In this document: positions 5,485 through 6,717 of the stretch, in pieces
How the letters are laid out: each line of letters opens with the position of its first letter
How positions within the stretch are numbered: the first letter of the stretch is position 1
DNA from: CAYNFQ01 sp964396715
GTDB lineage: Bacteria; Patescibacteriota; Microgenomatia; Daviesbacterales; UBA10151
Length of the DNA stretch: 6,717 bases
Direction: 5' to 3'
NCBI GenBank assembly: GCA_964396715.1
Contig: CAYNFQ010000023.1
Location: 1-6,717 of the forward strand
The notes under the pieces: model-generated
What the model saw: only the letters and a program-made list of their open reading frames with translations
Told to the model about the DNA's origin: nothing
The model's database searches: none
Translations under genes and position numbers: made by a program

Positions 5485-6465
5485 TTACTGGTTTCTATTT
5501 TCATCGCTAAGCTTCCGATAAATCTTAGTCCCTATAGCATCTGGATTAAATGTATTCTTCACTCTTAAGACAATACCTGATCCTAATAAAGGTGCTACTG
5601 TTTTAGTGTATAAAACCCGAGCGCCCTGCATGGCCATTTGATGAGCTTTAATTTGACTCAACTCTAACAATAACCTAGCATTAGGATCTTTTCTTGGATC
5701 AGCAGTGTAAACCCCATCAACATCAGTCCAGATCCAAACTTCATCTGCTTTTAGCGCGTTGCCCAAAATTGAAGCAGTATAGTCTGATCCTCCCCTGTCC
5801 AGAGTAGTTATTTCACCATACATTGTTGATCCGATAAAACCAGTGACCACCGGAATTATACCTTCTCCAATCTTAGGCAGAAGAATATTTCTTGCATGCT
5901 GGGTTGTTCTCTCCATATTAGGGGAGGCAGCACTGAAATTATTATCCGTTTCTATAATCTCAGTTGCTTCCACAACTTCAGATAATATTCCTTTTGAAAC
6001 CAAGGCTGCTTGTACAATTGGAGCATTTAACCTTTCCCCATAAGACAAAATTCTGTCCATGTGCTTGAGAGTTAATTCATTTAAACTAAGTGCAAAATCA
6101 TACAGATCAAAAAAAAGCTCCTCTATCTTATGTTCTAAAGAAATCCGTAAAGGATGGTTAAGGTCTAATCCGCTTGCCACTTCGTAGTGACGGTACCAAA
6201 AGTCTTCCAGAGCTAGTTCTAACCCTGATCTATTGTTTGCTTCAATTAAATTACCCATTTCTACTAAATTGTTGGTTGCACCTCTAATTGCGGAAACCAC
6301 TACAACTAATGCATTATCTTCTCTTTTGTATCTATCAACTAAATTCACTACTGCTTTTATTGGTCTTGCACCGCCAACAGAAGTACCACCAAATTTCATT
6401 ACTAATAATGGCTTTGGTTGTTTGACATCTTCGCACACATTTTCTCTTTCTATATTAATATTCAT
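5485..6465 (-). CDS. lysC: Aspartate kinase, catalytic domain only (no ACT domains)
   Basis: A 326-residue protein catalysing ATP-dependent phosphorylation of aspartate, the first step toward diaminopimelate, lysine, threonine and methionine. Motifs are KFGGTSVGGARPI (residues 24-36), SYGERLNAPI (141-150), TLDRGGSDYTA (221-231), WTDVDGVYTADPR (246-258), GARVLYTKTVAPL (281-293, where the family usually has LHPRT) and VKNTFNPDAIGTKI (302-315). Typical enzymes run past 400 residues and carry C-terminal ACT domains that bind lysine or threonine. This one stops 11 residues after the amino-acid-kinase fold, with only 30 bp before the next gene, so ACT domains are absent rather than frameshifted nearby. 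The ATG at 6465 gives a 22-residue extension before the fold; Met23 or a GTG at codon 10 are alternative starts. It has its own promoter and a leader with attenuator architecture, and heads a likely operon with two prenyl-chain enzymes. Confidence 0.92.
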   Translation of the reverse strand: MNINIERENVCEDVKQPKPLLVMKFGGTSVGGARPIKAVVNLVDRYKREDNALVVVVSAIRGATNNLVEMGNLIEANNRSGLELALEDFWYRHYEVASGLDLNHPLRISLEHKIEELFFDLYDFALSLNELTLKHMDRILSYGERLNAPIVQAALVSKGILSEVVEATEIIETDNNFSAASPNMERTTQHARNILLPKIGEGIIPVVTGFIGSTMYGEITTLDRGGSDYTASILGNALKADEVWIWTDVDGVYTADPRKDPNARLLLELSQIKAHQMAMQGARVLYTKTVAPLLGSGIVLRVKNTFNPDAIGTKIYRKLSDENRNQ

Positions 6466-6479
6466 ATTTTTTGCCCATT

Positions 6480-6501
6480 AAAAAACCCCTCTTGTGAGGG
6501 G
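6480..6501 (-). terminator. Intrinsic terminator in the aspartate kinase leader (attenuator)
   Basis: On the - strand CCCCTC (6501-6496), loop ACAA (6495-6492) and GAGGGG (6491-6486) form a GC-rich 6-bp stem followed by six T (6485-6480). It lies after the promoter but only 14 bases before the aspartate kinase start, so it is positioned to control read-through into the gene rather than to end an upstream one. Confidence 0.85.
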
Positions 6502-6564
6502 CGCTTCTTTATGGCGAATTTAGTATTTAAATTACGCCAATAGAACCCCTCCATTGATGGGTTT
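6484..6564 (-). promoter_or_regulatory. Putative ribosome-mediated attenuator with alternative hairpins
   Basis: Four segments are seen on the - strand. Segment 1, AACCC (6563-6559), overlaps the last Lys codon. Segment 2 is GAGGGGTT (6551-6544), segment 3 is CCCCTC (6501-6496), and segment 4 is GAGGGGTT (6491-6484), identical to segment 2. Pair 1:2 (AACCC/GGGTT) would sequester segment 2. Pair 2:3 (GAGGGG/CCCCTC) would be an antiterminator. Pair 3:4 is the terminator. Between 2 and 3 lies a separate hairpin (6539-6512; TGGCG/CGCCA plus AATTTA/TAAATT with one bulge) that brings them together. A ribosome stalled on the Lys codons would cover segment 1 and allow 2:3. A ribosome reaching the leader stop codon would impede segment 2 and allow 3:4. 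The geometry is seen directly; the mechanism is inferred by analogy with trp/his/thr leaders. Confidence 0.7.
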
Positions 6565-6609
6565 CTTTGCTTTTTTGCTAACAGTAACTAAACAAAGGGT
6601 ATCATTCAT
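6532..6609 (-). CDS. Predicted 25-residue Lys-rich leader peptide of the aspartate kinase operon
   Basis: ATG at 6609-6607 opens a 25-codon frame ending in TAA at 6534-6532. Codons 11-17 read SKKAKKP (AGC AAA AAA GCA AAG AAA CCC), so four Lys codons fall within five positions, immediately before the first foldable segment of the attenuator. The predicted transcription start lies only about six bases upstream, so the message would be nearly leaderless with no room for a Shine-Dalgarno; leader peptides translated from such messages are known in Actinobacteria. The stop codon lies inside the intervening hairpin, ahead of the terminator. A short frame can occur by chance, but the codon content, position and downstream gene all agree. 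Confidence 0.65.
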   Translation of the reverse strand: MNDTLCLVTVSKKAKKPINGGVLLA

Positions 6610-6621
6610 AGTTATAATCAG

Positions 6622-6650
6622 ATTATTACAGAATTTTATTCTTTTGTCAA
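6622..6650 (-). promoter_or_regulatory. Sigma-70-type promoter for the aspartate kinase operon
   Basis: On the - strand a perfect TTGACA (-35, 6650-6645) is followed after exactly 17 bases by AATAAT (-10, 6627-6622, five of six consensus). Transcription would begin near 6615, six bases before the leader-peptide ATG and about 150 bases before the aspartate kinase start. Confidence 0.85.
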
Positions 6651-6665
6651 CATTTTGTGGTGTGT

Positions 6666-6714
6666 TAAGCGAACTCTAAACTGTTACACATAAACGAACT
6701 CTGAATTTTTACAC
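6666..6714. repeat. Imperfect 25-bp-period direct repeat upstream of the promoter
   Basis: Bases 6666-6689 and 6691-6714 match at 20 of 24 positions, sharing CGAACTCT and TTACAC. The pair lies 15 bases upstream of the -35 box and runs to the window edge. It could be an operator-type double site, or the terminal region of a mobile element continuing beyond the window (the TGT...ACA look is shared by several insertion-sequence ends). The sequence does not decide between these. Confidence 0.7.
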
Positions 6715-6717
6715 TAT

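Noticed and set aside
6466..6615. Lysine (L-box) riboswitch or T-box in the kinase leader
   Set aside because: At about 150 bases the leader is shorter than an L-box and lacks its multi-helix core; no T-box antiterminator bulge sequence was recognised. The translated Lys codons explain the layout better.

Overview
The window looks like a chromosomal segment of an uncultured candidate-phyla-radiation bacterium (Patescibacteria), most likely Microgenomates-like. This is inferred from gene types (a giant secreted multidomain protein with a beta-solenoid-like tail, a stand-alone four-helix-bundle S23 gene, a short type IV pilin-like protein) and from AT-rich repeats interleaved with small GC-rich palindromes. 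TGA is a normal stop here (three genes end with it), so the recoded Gracilibacteria/Absconditabacteria code is not in use. No single marker fixes the lineage.

Left half (1-3710, + strand): a possible tail of an upstream gene overlaps the start of a 931-residue secreted protein. That protein has a signal peptide, a beta-sandwich region, an Fn3 domain, a type I dockerin pair, two copies of a Cys-bearing Ig-like module and a solenoid-like C-terminus. It is followed by a four-helix-bundle S23/IVP gene bracketed by inverted repeat units, and then a type IV pilin-like gene. The theme is cell-surface or extracellular structure.

Right half (6717-3719, - strand): a strong sigma-70-type promoter drives a short leader and three genes in a row: an aspartate kinase without ACT domains, a trans-polyprenyl diphosphate synthase, and a cis-prenyltransferase (UppS). 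Together they would feed the aspartate-family/diaminopimelate branch and the undecaprenyl lipid carrier, both needed for peptidoglycan.

The most striking item is the aspartate-kinase leader. It encodes a predicted 25-residue peptide with four Lys codons in five positions. Overlapping and following these codons are segments that can form mutually exclusive hairpins ending in a canonical intrinsic terminator. This has the full layout of a ribosome-mediated lysine attenuator, placed in front of a kinase that has lost its allosteric domain.

A second theme is short dispersed repeats (AAATTTCAAA / ATTTGACATTTG arms around GC-rich mini-palindromes) that sit between genes and also inside two reading frames. 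There they are translated as extra segments: the N-terminus of the secreted protein and a loop of the prenyl synthase. The prenyl synthase gene also carries a heptanucleotide G-tract repeat that matches a G-quadruplex motif.
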